Below are positions 1-7,595 of a stretch of DNA of 64,000 bases, piece by piece (the stretch's first letter is position 1; each line of letters begins with the position of its first letter). Source of the stretch: Bordetella petrii (lineage in GTDB: Bacteria; Pseudomonadota; Gammaproteobacteria; Burkholderiales; Burkholderiaceae_B); contig NC_010170.1 of the NCBI RefSeq assembly GCF_000067205.1, forward strand, positions 2,604,001 through 2,668,000. The letters are read 5' to 3'. The notes beneath the pieces were generated by a model that saw nothing but the letters and a program-made list of their open reading frames with translations, had not been told where the DNA came from and ran no database searches. A program made the translations under genes and the position numbers.

Positions 1-153
1 CCCCGATTGCTGGATGAGGCCGGCCAGCGTCTGGCGGGACGGCGGCGATTTCAGGTATTCGATGACGGTGGGTTCGATTCCTGCGTCACGGATCATCTGC
101 AGCACATTGCGCGAGGTGCTGCAGCGCGGGTTGTGATAAATGGTGGCGGACAT
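1..153 (-). CDS. arsC: Arsenate reductase (ArsC family), 3' part missing
   Basis: The visible 51 residues are the N-terminus of a glutaredoxin/thioredoxin-fold arsenate reductase. Known members reduce arsenate to arsenite with glutathione and glutaredoxin, using one cysteine in a short N-terminal loop. Here that loop reads NPRCSTSRN with the candidate nucleophile at Cys11. The gene runs off the left edge, so the later arginine motif cannot be checked. The start is supported by AAGGAG a few bases upstream. It follows the CoA-transferase gene on the same strand after a 60-base gap. Some ArsC-fold proteins (Spx/YffB type) are not arsenate reductases, and the fragment cannot exclude this. Confidence 0.8.
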   Translation of the reverse strand, partial: MSATIYHNPRCSTSRNVLQMIRDAGIEPTVIEYLKSPPSRQTLAGLIQQSG

Positions 154-213
154 GCGAACTCCTTGGCCAAAGCCACAGTCTACCCAATCGGGCCGCGCGG
201 CGGCAGGCCTGCC

Positions 214-1662
214 CTAGCTGAACGGCCACACCGTGGGGTGCGTGCCAGGCGGCATCGAGGGCCGTGCCCAACGCGCCGGCGTCAGCGAGAACTGCGCCGC
301 ATGCCGCACCGCCGCCAATTGCCCGAAGCCCGACGATTCGCTTTCCAGAAAGCCCTCGATCGGCGGCATGGCGCACTGCAGGCCATCGGGAACGCGGCCC
401 AGCGAGCGCAGCCAGCGCGCCGTCTGCGCCAGCGACACGCGCACATGCCACGAGCCGCCTTCGACGGCCTGGCGCGCCAGCGCCGCCTGCGCCCCGTAGG
501 CCATCAGGTAGCCCGAGGCGTGGTCGAGTATCTGCATGGGTAGCGGCTTGGGGGCCTGCGAGCCGGCCGCCTGGGCCTCGGCGTGATTGAAGCCGGTGGC
601 CGTCTGCACCAGTGAATCGAAACCGCGCCTTTGCGCCCAGGGGCCGCTGTCGCCATACGCCGACAGCGACACATAGACAATGCCCGGCCGCAGGCGGGCG
701 GCTTCCTGAGGGCCGAAGCCCAGCGCCTGCATGGCGCCGGGCCGGTAGCCCTGCACGAACACATGGGCGCTGCGCAGCAGGTTGGCCAGCGCGATGCGGC
801 CATCGGCGGTTTCCAGGTCAGCGTGCACCGACAGCTTGCCGCGGCTGGTTTCCGCGATGGTCTCGATGTTGGGCAGGTGTGGCGAGTTGATCAGCATGAC
901 ATCGGCGCCATAGGCCGCGAGCGCGCGGCCGCATACCGGCCCGGCGATGATGCGCGTCAGGTCCAGCACGCGTATGTCTTTCAGCGGCCGGGCGTCGTGG
1001 CCGTAGCGTGGCAGCGGCCGAGGGTCGGCTTCGCCGATGCGCTCGACCGCAAGGGCCGGCTGGCCGGCCAGCGCCAGCCCTTGCGGGTGGCGATCCCATT
1101 CGTCGAAGCTGCGCATGGCGGCGACCACCAGCCCCGCTTCGGCGGCCTGCTGTTCGAAATCGAGCGCGCGCCATTGCGACAACGCCTGCTCGACTTGCGC
1201 TCGCGTGGTGGCGGCGCCAGTGGGGCAACCCAGCAAGGCCAGCGCGCCATCGCGATGGTGGGCGAAATTGGCATGGATGCGCACCCAGCCGCCGTCGCCG
1301 CAGCGGTACGCGCCCGTGATCTTGTCCCGCACCTCCGGCGTCACGCCGTCCAGCGTGAAATAGCTGCGGCATTCCTGCGCCGCGTGCAGCATGTCCACCG
1401 CCACCCGTTGCCGCGCGCCGCCGCGCAGGTGCCACAGCTCGGCGGCGGCCAGGGCTGCCGCCGCCATGCTGGCCTGGGCGGCCGTGCCTACCGGGAAAGA
1501 TGACGGCAGCACTGGCTCGGCGCCCGACAAATCTATGTAGTCCATGGCCTCGTCGGGCATGTCGAGCGCGCGCCACAAGCCTTGCAGCGCATCGCGCGCG
1601 GTCTTGTTGCTGCGGGATTGCCCGTCGGGATATAGCGGGCGCGAGTCCATCAGGTTTGCCAT
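214..1662 (-). CDS. CaiB/BaiF family (class III) CoA-transferase
   Basis: This 482-residue protein belongs to the class III CoA-transferases, which move CoA between organic acids. The recognisable CaiB half starts near residue 228 (RVLDLTRIIAGP) and continues through VFVQGYRPGAM and VYVSLSAYGDSGPW. Asp380 in ILDHASG sits where the family carries its catalytic aspartate. The first 220 residues are an extra segment with its own CoA-transferase-like stretch (YFTLDG, CGDGGWVRIH), so the protein looks like two partial family III units in tandem. The substrate cannot be told from sequence. It lies upstream of arsC on the same strand, and no acid-degradation genes are nearby. No strong ribosome site marks the start, so it could lie a few codons downstream. 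Confidence 0.75.
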   Translation of the reverse strand: MANLMDSRPLYPDGQSRSNKTARDALQGLWRALDMPDEAMDYIDLSGAEPVLPSSFPVGTAAQASMAAAALAAAELWHLRGGARQRVAVDMLHAAQECRSYFTLDGVTPEVRDKITGAYRCGDGGWVRIHANFAHHRDGALALLGCPTGAATTRAQVEQALSQWRALDFEQQAAEAGLVVAAMRSFDEWDRHPQGLALAGQPALAVERIGEADPRPLPRYGHDARPLKDIRVLDLTRIIAGPVCGRALAAYGADVMLINSPHLPNIETIAETSRGKLSVHADLETADGRIALANLLRSAHVFVQGYRPGAMQALGFGPQEAARLRPGIVYVSLSAYGDSGPWAQRRGFDSLVQTATGFNHAEAQAAGSQAPKPLPMQILDHASGYLMAYGAQAALARQAVEGGSWHVRVSLAQTARWLRSLGRVPDGLQCAMPPIEGFLESESSGFGQLAAVRHAAQFSLTPARWARPSMPPGTHPTVWPFS

Positions 1663-1769
1663 TTCACTGCCACATCATCGTTTGGTTGTTCGATTACAGG
1701 GCGGCCCACGGACGGCGTCAATACGCCTGCCAGGCGCGCCGGGCCACCGGACACAACTTCTTGTAGGTT

Positions 1770-2096
1770 TTACATGTGCCCGGCGCGGTCCAGCCGCCGC
1801 AAGAAGACCTGCAGTTCCTTGATGACCTGCTGATCGCCCCGCGCCTGGGCCGCTTCGATGCCGCGTTGCCAGGCCGCGCGGGCGCCGGGCGCGTCGCCCT
1901 GCCCTTGCAGCGCCTTGCCCAGCCACTTCCAGGCCACTGAATAGCCCGGGTCGAATGCCAGCGCGGCCCGCAAATGCGGAACGGCCGTGGCGTATTGCTC
2001 GCCCTCTACGTAGGCCTTGCCCAGCGAAAAGCGCAATAGCAGGTTGTCCTGGCCTGTGGCCAGCATGGTTTCGAGTCGTTCAGTCAGGCTTTGCAT
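1770..2096 (-). CDS. Small tetratricopeptide-repeat protein
   Basis: A 108-residue cytoplasmic protein built mainly of two TPR-like helical hairpins, roughly residues 18-51 and 52-85 (LLLRFSLGKAYVEGEQYATA and VAWKWLGKALQGQGD). Such repeats are protein-binding scaffolds, and no catalytic motif is visible. The ATG at 2096 is chosen because the TPR homology begins directly after it. A longer frame upstream has low-complexity sequence that does not look native. The partner and pathway are unknown. It is followed on the same strand by the CoA-transferase after about 107 bases, so co-transcription is possible but unproven. Confidence 0.7.
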   Translation of the reverse strand: MQSLTERLETMLATGQDNLLLRFSLGKAYVEGEQYATAVPHLRAALAFDPGYSVAWKWLGKALQGQGDAPGARAAWQRGIEAAQARGDQQVIKELQVFLRRLDRAGHM

Positions 2097-2256
2097 GGTG
2101 TGTTCCCGTAGCGCTACGCCATGAAGCCATGATAGGCCATCGTGCCGCGGGCACCGGCCTGAACCATGTTCGTGCAAGGGAATCTGCGGCGCGGCGCTAC
2201 ACTCGACCCAAGGGCTGCCCGGGCAGCATGGCGGCCCGCCACATGAGGGTTAGGCC

Positions 2257-2748
2257 ATGAGCACGATCTACGATTTTTCCGCCCTGGACTTGAACGGCGA
2301 AGAGCAGGCGCTGGACGCGTTTCGCGGCCGGGTGCTGCTGGTGGTGAACGTGGCTTCGCAGTGCGGGTTCACGCCCCAGTATGCCGGGCTGGAGGCGCTG
2401 TACCGCGATTACCATGCGGCCGGCCTGTCGGTGCTAGGGTTCCCGTGCGACCAGTTCGGCCACCAAGAACCCGGTGACGAGGCTGCCATTCGCGATTTCT
2501 GCACGACGCAATATGGCGTCACGTTCCCGATGTTCGCCAAGATCGAAGTCAACGGCCCCGACGCCCACCCGCTGTACCGCTGGCTGAAGGGTGAAAAACC
2601 CGGCGTGCTGGGCACCGAGGCCATTAAGTGGAACTTCACCAAGTTCCTGGTGGGCCGCGACGGCCAGGTCATCAAGCGCTACGCGCCGACGGACAAGCCT
2701 TCGGCCCTGAAAGACGACATTCTGCGCGCCTGCGAAGCGGACACCTGA
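2257..2748 (+). CDS. Glutathione peroxidase family protein
   Basis: This 163-residue protein has the full glutathione peroxidase signature and probably reduces hydrogen peroxide and organic hydroperoxides. The cysteine tetrad can be followed: Cys36 (SQCGFTPQY), Gln70 (FGHQEPG), and Trp125-Asn126 (KWNFTKF). The active-site residue is cysteine rather than selenocysteine, as usual for bacteria. Many bacterial members take electrons from thioredoxin rather than glutathione, and the sequence does not decide between them. There is no signal peptide, so it is cytoplasmic. GAGG lies a few bases before the ATG. It stands alone on the plus strand and ends five bases from the convergent Lrp-type regulator. 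Confidence 0.92.
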   Translation: MSTIYDFSALDLNGEEQALDAFRGRVLLVVNVASQCGFTPQYAGLEALYRDYHAAGLSVLGFPCDQFGHQEPGDEAAIRDFCTTQYGVTFPMFAKIEVNGPDAHPLYRWLKGEKPGVLGTEAIKWNFTKFLVGRDGQVIKRYAPTDKPSALKDDILRACEADT

Positions 2749-2753
2749 GTCCG

Positions 2754-3233
2754 CTACGGCCGCGCCGATTGCAGCGGCGGCAGGCGCCGCCGCACGGGAC
2801 TGGACTTGACGATGGCGGTGTTGGTTTCGGCAAACTCGGTGATGCGGTCCAGCACGCCGTCGAGCTGCGAGATGGATTTCAGCAGCAGCCGCGCGATGAA
2901 GCAGTCGTCGCCCGTCACCTTGTCGCATTCAACGAATTCGCCGATGCCGGCAATCAATTTTTCGACCTTGCGCAACTGCCCGGGCAGCGGGCGGATGCGC
3001 ACGATGGCGGTCAGCGTGTATCCCAGCGCCACCGGGTCGATGTCCAGCGTATAACCCCGCACTACCCCGGACTCTTCCAGCCGGCGCAGGCGGTCGGCCA
3101 CGCTGGGAGCCGACATGCCGACCTGGCGCGCCAGGTCGGCGGTGGTGGTGCGTGCATTGGCGGTCAGCAGCTGCACCAGGCGGCGGTCGATGCCGTCCAG
3201 GACGTCGTTTTCAATAGTTAGGTTATTTGCCAT
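2754..3233 (-). CDS. Lrp/AsnC family transcriptional regulator
   Basis: This 159-residue protein has an N-terminal winged helix (DGIDRRLVQLL, then TTADLARQVGMSAPSVADRLRR split over two helices) and a C-terminal RAM/ligand-binding domain (VRIRPLPGQL). That is the layout of Lrp/AsnC regulators, which bind amino acids and control amino-acid metabolism or export. It is transcribed away from the EamA exporter gene across about 125 AT-rich bases. This arrangement usually means the regulator controls its neighbour. The ATG at 3233 is used; a longer reading would need a TTG start. The effector is unknown, though exporter partners in this arrangement often handle hydrophobic or basic amino acids. Confidence 0.88.
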   Translation of the reverse strand: MANNLTIENDVLDGIDRRLVQLLTANARTTTADLARQVGMSAPSVADRLRRLEESGVVRGYTLDIDPVALGYTLTAIVRIRPLPGQLRKVEKLIAGIGEFVECDKVTGDDCFIARLLLKSISQLDGVLDRITEFAETNTAIVKSSPVRRRLPPLQSARP

Positions 3234-3358
3234 ATAAATATTCAAAACAAAGGCAGATTTATAAAAATGCTATTTTTTCAATATACTATACCGCAAACCT
3301 GCCTGGGATAATTTCTTCATCGACATCGATTCTCGATGCGCACTTTAAAGGTGATGCG
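3234..3358. promoter_or_regulatory. Divergent AT-rich control region, Lrp-type gene / EamA gene
   Basis: About 125 bases separate the two divergent starts. The region is clearly AT-richer than the coding DNA on either side and includes TTTTTTCAATATACTATACC, with TATACT as a possible -10 for the exporter. AAAGGTG lies shortly before the exporter ATG. A regulator of this family would be expected to bind here, but I cannot define a single clean operator. Confidence 0.45.
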
Positions 3359-4288
3359 ATGAAGGCCAACAATGAAGCGGGCGGGCTGGCGCAAATGGCC
3401 GCCGCCATGGCGATCTCGGGCACGGTGGGCGTGTTCGTGCTGGAGTCCGGGCAAAGCGCCTGGAACGTGGTGTTCTTGCGCTGTGTATTCGGCGCGCTGG
3501 GGTTGCTGGCCTACTGCCTGGCGCGCGGCCTGCTGCGCCCGGGCATCTTCACGCGCGCCACGCTGGGCTGGACGCTGGTGGCCGGCGTGGCCATCGTGTT
3601 GAACTGGGTGCTGCTGTTTTCGTCGTACCGGCTGGCGTCCATTTCACTGGCCACGGCCGTCTATAACTTCCAGCCCTTTTTCCTGATCGCGCTGGGCGCC
3701 ATATTCCTGGGCGAACGCCCTACCCTGGGCAAGCTGGGCTGGTCGGTGGCGGCCTTCGGAGGCCTGTTGCTGGTACTGCGCATCGAGCCCGCCGAACTGG
3801 CCCAAGCCGGCGGCTACCTGCACGGCCTGGCGCTGGCTCTGGGCGCCGGCGCGCTGTATGCGGTCACGTCGATCATTGTCAAGCGGCTCAAGCATATTGC
3901 GCCGCACGTGCTGGCGCTGGTGCAGGTCAGCCTGGGCGCACTGCTGCTGTTGCCCATGGTGGAGTTCGCCGCCCTGCCCGCCGCGCCAGCGCAATGGGGC
4001 ATATTGGCGGCCATCGGCCTGGTGCACACCAGCCTGACCTACATCCTGCTCTACTCCGCCATCCAGAAACTGCCCACCACGTCGGTGGCGGCGCTGGCGT
4101 TCATTTACCCCGCGGTGGCCATCATGCTGGACTACATGGTGTACGGGCAGCGCCTGGCATGGTCGCAGGTGGCGGGGGTCAGCCTGATCCTGCTGGCCGC
4201 CGCGGGCGTCAGCCTGAACTGGCGCCTGCCCCGGCGGCAGGGTGGCGCGGGCCGCGACGCCGGCGCGGCGAGGGCCAGCCGGGCCTGA
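3359..4288 (+). CDS. EamA/DMT-family membrane transporter
   Basis: A 309-residue inner-membrane protein with about ten hydrophobic segments in two repeated EamA halves (around residues 10-140 and 155-290). This is the drug/metabolite transporter fold, which exports amino acids or other small metabolites. The conserved EamA style shows in SLATAVYNFQPFFLIALGA and in TSVAALAFIYPAVAIMLDY. The ATG at 3359 follows AAAGGTG and gives an N-terminus just ahead of the first helix; the longer frame does not look like protein. It sits opposite an Lrp/AsnC regulator, so export of an amino acid under that regulator is a reasonable inference. The substrate is unknown. Confidence 0.85.
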   Translation: MKANNEAGGLAQMAAAMAISGTVGVFVLESGQSAWNVVFLRCVFGALGLLAYCLARGLLRPGIFTRATLGWTLVAGVAIVLNWVLLFSSYRLASISLATAVYNFQPFFLIALGAIFLGERPTLGKLGWSVAAFGGLLLVLRIEPAELAQAGGYLHGLALALGAGALYAVTSIIVKRLKHIAPHVLALVQVSLGALLLLPMVEFAALPAAPAQWGILAAIGLVHTSLTYILLYSAIQKLPTTSVAALAFIYPAVAIMLDYMVYGQRLAWSQVAGVSLILLAAAGVSLNWRLPRRQGGAGRDAGAARASRA

Positions 4289-4332
4289 CCGCCAGCGCTC
4301 GCTGCCGGCCGCAATGTCCCCACGGCCGGCCA

Positions 4333-4400
4333 GGCTTGCCGCGTTGCGCCGCGGCAAGCCGCTATCATGGATGCTGAAGTCGCCGCCCGTTGCGGGCGGC
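4333..4400. other. Two consecutive hairpins between the EamA gene and the GST gene
   Basis: The first has a perfect 10-bp stem (4333-4342 with 4351-4360, GGCTTGCCGC). The second has an 8-bp stem (4382-4389 with 4393-4400, GCCGCCCG). Neither is followed by a T-run, so they are not classic intrinsic terminators. They could end the exporter transcript with Rho or shape the leader of the GST mRNA. Confidence 0.4.
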
Positions 4401-4422
4401 TCCAGCACAAAGGATACGCGCC

Positions 4423-5121
4423 ATGATCGATCTCTATTACTGGACTACGCCCAACGGCCATAAGATCACGATGTTCCTCGAGGAAGCCGGCCTGCCGTAC
4501 CGGATCATCCCCGTCAACATCAGCAAAGGCGAGCAGTTCCAGCCCGATTTCCTGGCCATCGCGCCGAACAACCGCATTCCCGCCATCGTCGACCAGGCGC
4601 CCAAGGACGGCGCCGCGCCGGTGTCCTTGTTCGAATCGGGGGCCATCCTGCTGTACCTGGCGGAGAAAACCGGCCGCTTCATTGCGCAAGACCTGCGCGG
4701 GCGGGCCGATACCCTGCAATGGCTGTTCTGGCAGATGGGCGGCCTGGGGCCCATGGCTGGCCAGAACCACCACTTTTCCGCCTATGCGCAAGAGCGCATT
4801 CCTTATGCCATCGATCGCTACGTCAATGAAACCAATCGCCTGTATGGCGTGCTGAACAAGCGCCTGGCCGACCGGGAATACGTGGCCGGCGAATACTCCA
4901 TTGCCGACATGGCCGCCTACCCCTGGATCGTGCCGCACGAACGGCAAGGCCAGGACCTGAACGACTTCCCGCACCTGCACCGCTGGTTTCAGGCCATCCA
5001 GGCGCGGCCCGCCACGCAGCGCGCCTACGAAAAGGCCAAGCAGATCAACAGCGCGCCGTCGGTGCACACCGACGAATCGCGCCGCATCCTGTTCGGCCAG
5101 ACTGCCCAAAACGTGCGCTGA
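4423..5121 (+). CDS. Glutathione S-transferase family protein (YfcG/YghU-like)
   Basis: This 232-residue protein has an N-terminal thioredoxin fold (about 1-85) and an all-helical C-terminal domain, the GST layout. The opening DLYYWTTPNGHKI and the NNRIPAIVD loop match the bacterial Nu-class (YfcG/YghU) proteins, which act as disulfide-bond reductases with glutathione rather than as conjugating transferases. The glutathione-binding ESGAILLYLAEK segment is present near residue 70. The ATG at 4423 is picked because the fold begins there. It reads into the GNAT gene only eight bases downstream, so the two are probably co-transcribed. The physiological substrate is unknown. Confidence 0.85.
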   Translation: MIDLYYWTTPNGHKITMFLEEAGLPYRIIPVNISKGEQFQPDFLAIAPNNRIPAIVDQAPKDGAAPVSLFESGAILLYLAEKTGRFIAQDLRGRADTLQWLFWQMGGLGPMAGQNHHFSAYAQERIPYAIDRYVNETNRLYGVLNKRLADREYVAGEYSIADMAAYPWIVPHERQGQDLNDFPHLHRWFQAIQARPATQRAYEKAKQINSAPSVHTDESRRILFGQTAQNVR

Positions 5122-5128
5122 GGCCGCC

Positions 5129-5599
5129 ATGTCCGATGCTTCCCTGCAGTTCCGGCGGGCCCGCGCGGCGGATCTGGACGCCATCGTGGCCCTGCTGGCC
5201 GACGACGTGCTGGGCAGCGGCCGGGAAGACCCGTCCGTGCCGGCCGCCGATTGCTACGTACGAGCCTTCGACGCCATCGACCGCGATCCCAACCAATGGC
5301 TGGCCGTGGTCGAGCGCGGCGGCGCGGTGGTCGGCTGCCTGCAGCTGAGCTTCATTCCCGGCCTGTCGCGGCGCGGCCTGTGGCGAGGCCAGATCGAAAG
5401 CGTGCGCGTGGCTGCCGGCGAGCGCGGAGCCGGCACGGGCCGCGCCATGTTCGAATGGGCCATCGGACAGTGCCGCGAGCGCGGCTGCGGCCTGGTCCAG
5501 CTTACTACTGACAAGGCGCGCGTCGATGCCCGGCGCTTTTATGAATCACTGGGGTTTGTCGCCACCCACGAAGGCATGAAGCTGGAACTGGCCGCCTGA
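5129..5599 (+). CDS. GNAT-family N-acetyltransferase
   Basis: A 156-residue single-domain acetyltransferase. The acetyl-CoA loop is VRVAAGERGAGTGRAMFEW (about residues 90-108), followed by ARRFYESLGF near the C-terminus, both standard GNAT marks. The acceptor cannot be predicted: the family acetylates small amines, antibiotics, peptides and protein N-termini. TGAGG lies a few bases before the ATG, and the gene begins eight bases after the GST stop. A small lipoate-ligase domain protein starts 18 bases after it ends, so four or five genes may share a transcript. Confidence 0.85.
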   Translation: MSDASLQFRRARAADLDAIVALLADDVLGSGREDPSVPAADCYVRAFDAIDRDPNQWLAVVERGGAVVGCLQLSFIPGLSRRGLWRGQIESVRVAAGERGAGTGRAMFEWAIGQCRERGCGLVQLTTDKARVDARRFYESLGFVATHEGMKLELAA

Positions 5600-5616
5600 C
5601 CCGGAGTCTTATCCCT

Positions 5617-5892
5617 ATGCATGGTGAATACAAAGTCCCTGGCGGCAAGCTGGTGGTGGTCGACCTCGAGGTCGAAGCCGGCCGGCTGGCGCGCGTGCGC
5701 CTGAGCGGCGATTTTTTCCTCGAGCCGCCCGAGGCGCTCGAGGCCATCAACCAGGCCCTGTGCGGCTTGCCCGCGGACGCCGATGAAGCCCGCCTGGCCG
5801 AGGCCGTGCAGGCCGGCCTGCCGGGCGAGGCCGAACTATTCGGCTTTTCGCCGCAGGCTGTCGCGGTCACCGTACGAAGGGCGCTGGCATGA
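5617..5892 (+). CDS. Stand-alone lipoate-ligase accessory (C-terminal) domain
   Basis: A 91-residue protein that looks like the small C-terminal domain of lipoate-protein ligase A. It opens with KVPGGKLVVVDLEVEAGRL and continues with VRLSGDFFLEPPEALEAINQAL, the pattern of that domain in single-chain LplA. In archaea such as Thermoplasma the domain is a separate polypeptide needed for lipoate adenylation. Here it is also separate and precedes the catalytic gene, overlapping it by four bases (ATGA), so the two are translationally coupled. GGAG lies before the ATG. It probably works as a heterodimer with the next gene product; that is inference from the family. Confidence 0.75.
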   Translation: MHGEYKVPGGKLVVVDLEVEAGRLARVRLSGDFFLEPPEALEAINQALCGLPADADEARLAEAVQAGLPGEAELFGFSPQAVAVTVRRALA

Positions 5893-6668
5893 GCACACGC
5901 ACACATTGGAACGACTATGCCTGGCAACTCATCCATGAGGGGCCTCAGCCGCCGGCGCTACACATGGCGCTGGACGCCGTCATTACCGACGAAGTGGGCG
6001 CGGGCCTGCGGCCGCCCACGCTGCGCATCTGGGAATGGTCCGAACCCGCCGTCATCATCGGGCGCTTCCAGTCGCTGAAGAACGAGGTCGACCCCGATGG
6101 CGCGCGGCGCCATGGCGTAACGGTGGTGCGGCGGGTCAGCGGCGGCGGCGCCATGTTCGTGGAACCTGGCAATACCATTACCTACTCGCTCAGCGTGCCG
6201 CAGGCCCTGGTTCAGGGCCTGAGCTTCCAGCAATCGTATGAGTTCCTGGACGGCTGGGTAATCCGCGCGCTGCACGACCTGGGCATCAAGGCCTGGTACC
6301 AGCCGCTCAACGACATCGCCTCGGAAAGCGGCAAGATCGGCGGCGCGGCCCAGGCCCGGCGTGCCGGCGCGGTGCTGCATCACGTCACCATGTCGTACGA
6401 CATCGACGCCGAGAAAATGGTGCAGGTCTTGCGCATCGGCCGCGAGAAGCTGTCCGACAAAGGCACCACCAGCGCCAAGAAGCGGGTCGACCCGCTGCGC
6501 AGCCAGACGGGCCTGGCGCGCGACACCATCATCGAACGCATGCTGCAGACTTTCCGCAGCCTGGCGCCGCTTACTCCTGTGACTCTGGCCGACGCCACGC
6601 TGGAACACGCGCGCCGGCAAGCCCAGGAAAAGTTCTCCAGCCCCGAATGGACAGCCCAGGTACCGTGA
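5889..6668 (+). CDS. Lipoate-protein ligase, catalytic domain only
   Basis: A 259-residue member of the biotin/lipoate A/B ligase family, which activates lipoate with ATP and attaches it to lysine on E2 or GcvH proteins. Visible motifs are VIIGRFQS, RRVSGGGAMF (nucleotide/lipoate loop) and GKIGGAAQ with the conserved lysine. The His-Asp after the SGGGA loop in E. coli LplA is replaced here by Val-Glu-Pro. The accessory domain is missing from this chain and is supplied by the preceding gene. The C-terminus is coupled by TGATG to a lipoprotein gene. It could also be an octanoyl or amido transferase, so exact activity is uncertain. Confidence 0.75.
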   Translation: MSTRTHWNDYAWQLIHEGPQPPALHMALDAVITDEVGAGLRPPTLRIWEWSEPAVIIGRFQSLKNEVDPDGARRHGVTVVRRVSGGGAMFVEPGNTITYSLSVPQALVQGLSFQQSYEFLDGWVIRALHDLGIKAWYQPLNDIASESGKIGGAAQARRAGAVLHHVTMSYDIDAEKMVQVLRIGREKLSDKGTTSAKKRVDPLRSQTGLARDTIIERMLQTFRSLAPLTPVTLADATLEHARRQAQEKFSSPEWTAQVP

Positions 6669-7495
6669 TGCGATTTTTTTGCCATTTTCCCGATGCCCCG
6701 AGGTTCACGCGTGCCTGCCTGGCAGGCGCCGCCCTGGCGGTGCTGGCCGGCTGCGCCAGTTCGCCGTCCGACACGATCAGCCTGCCGCCCTCGACGCCGC
6801 AGCCTACGGCCACCGAAGCCCAGGTTCGCGGGTTGAACGTTGAAAAACTGCAATGGCAAGGCGCCAAGCCCGGCTGCCAGGGCCAGTGTCCGCGCATCGA
6901 GATCGACAGCGTGGCCTTTCCCGATATTCCCAAGCTGACCGAACTGGTCGACCATGTGCTGGCATACATGACAGGCGTGGACCCCAACCGCCCTCGCCCG
7001 TACCGCACGATATCCGAGTACACGCAGTATTTCTGGCAGACCGCGCAATCGCGCGACACCACCATCTTCAAGGCCAGCGTGAAAGCCGTGGTTGGCAATA
7101 TCGTGGCCGTGGAGTTGCACACGGGCCAATACCTGACCGGCGCCGCGCACGGCATTCCCGCCACCCAGTACCTGAACTGGCAGCGCGACCAGTCCCGCGT
7201 GCTGGCCCTGGACGAAGCGCTGCAGCCCGGCGCACGCCCTGCATTTGTCGAAGCCCTGCGCCGCGCCCATACCGCCTGGCTGGCCACGAACCCCGACGCG
7301 CAGCGCGATCCGCAGGCCTACGACCGCATGTGGCCGTTCCAGGAAAGCAATAATTTCGCGCTGACGCCCGAAGGCGTGGTGGTCAAGTACGACGCGTATT
7401 CCATCGCGCCCTATTCACACGGCGAACCCGAACTGCTGATCCCGTACGCCGAGCTGCGTGGCATCCTGCGGCCGGAGTTCATGCCGCCCGCATAG
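6668..7495 (+). CDS. DUF3298-type (RsiV-like) lipoprotein
   Basis: A 275-residue exported lipoprotein. The N-terminus carries a hydrophobic segment ending in VLAGC, so Cys29 should be lipidated. The mature part resembles DUF4163/DUF3298 proteins (for example LHTGQYLTGAAHG and ALTPEGVVVKYDAYSIAPY), a fold known from the lysozyme-sensing anti-sigma factor RsiV and from uncharacterised envelope proteins. There is no transmembrane anchor or sigma-binding domain here, so an anti-sigma role is unlikely. The start overlaps the ligase stop (TGATG), which suggests co-translation, although no functional link is known. Function is unknown. Confidence 0.75.
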   Translation: MRFFCHFPDAPRFTRACLAGAALAVLAGCASSPSDTISLPPSTPQPTATEAQVRGLNVEKLQWQGAKPGCQGQCPRIEIDSVAFPDIPKLTELVDHVLAYMTGVDPNRPRPYRTISEYTQYFWQTAQSRDTTIFKASVKAVVGNIVAVELHTGQYLTGAAHGIPATQYLNWQRDQSRVLALDEALQPGARPAFVEALRRAHTAWLATNPDAQRDPQAYDRMWPFQESNNFALTPEGVVVKYDAYSIAPYSHGEPELLIPYAELRGILRPEFMPPA

Positions 7496-7540
7496 GGAGC
7501 AGTCCGCATAGGGGGCCGCCCGCCCGCAGGGCCGCCAGGT

Positions 7541-7566
7541 GTCTGGCGCCCCGGCGGGCGCCGGAC
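7541..7566. terminator. GC-rich hairpin between convergent genes, possible terminator
   Basis: An 11-bp stem (7541-7551 with 7556-7566, one G-T pair) closes a four-base loop in the 100-base gap between the lipoprotein gene and gdhA, which run toward each other. There is no T-run, so termination would be Rho-aided. The left arm is preceded by AGG and begins GTCTGG, resembling the GGTGTCTG repeats elsewhere in the window. Confidence 0.45.
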
Positions 7567-7595
7567 GCCCGGCCTGCCTGGGGTTTCGCCGCGCG

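Noticed and set aside
7..543. Plus-strand gene at the left edge
   Set aside because: It is antisense to both arsC and the CoA-transferase, which show clear family motifs.
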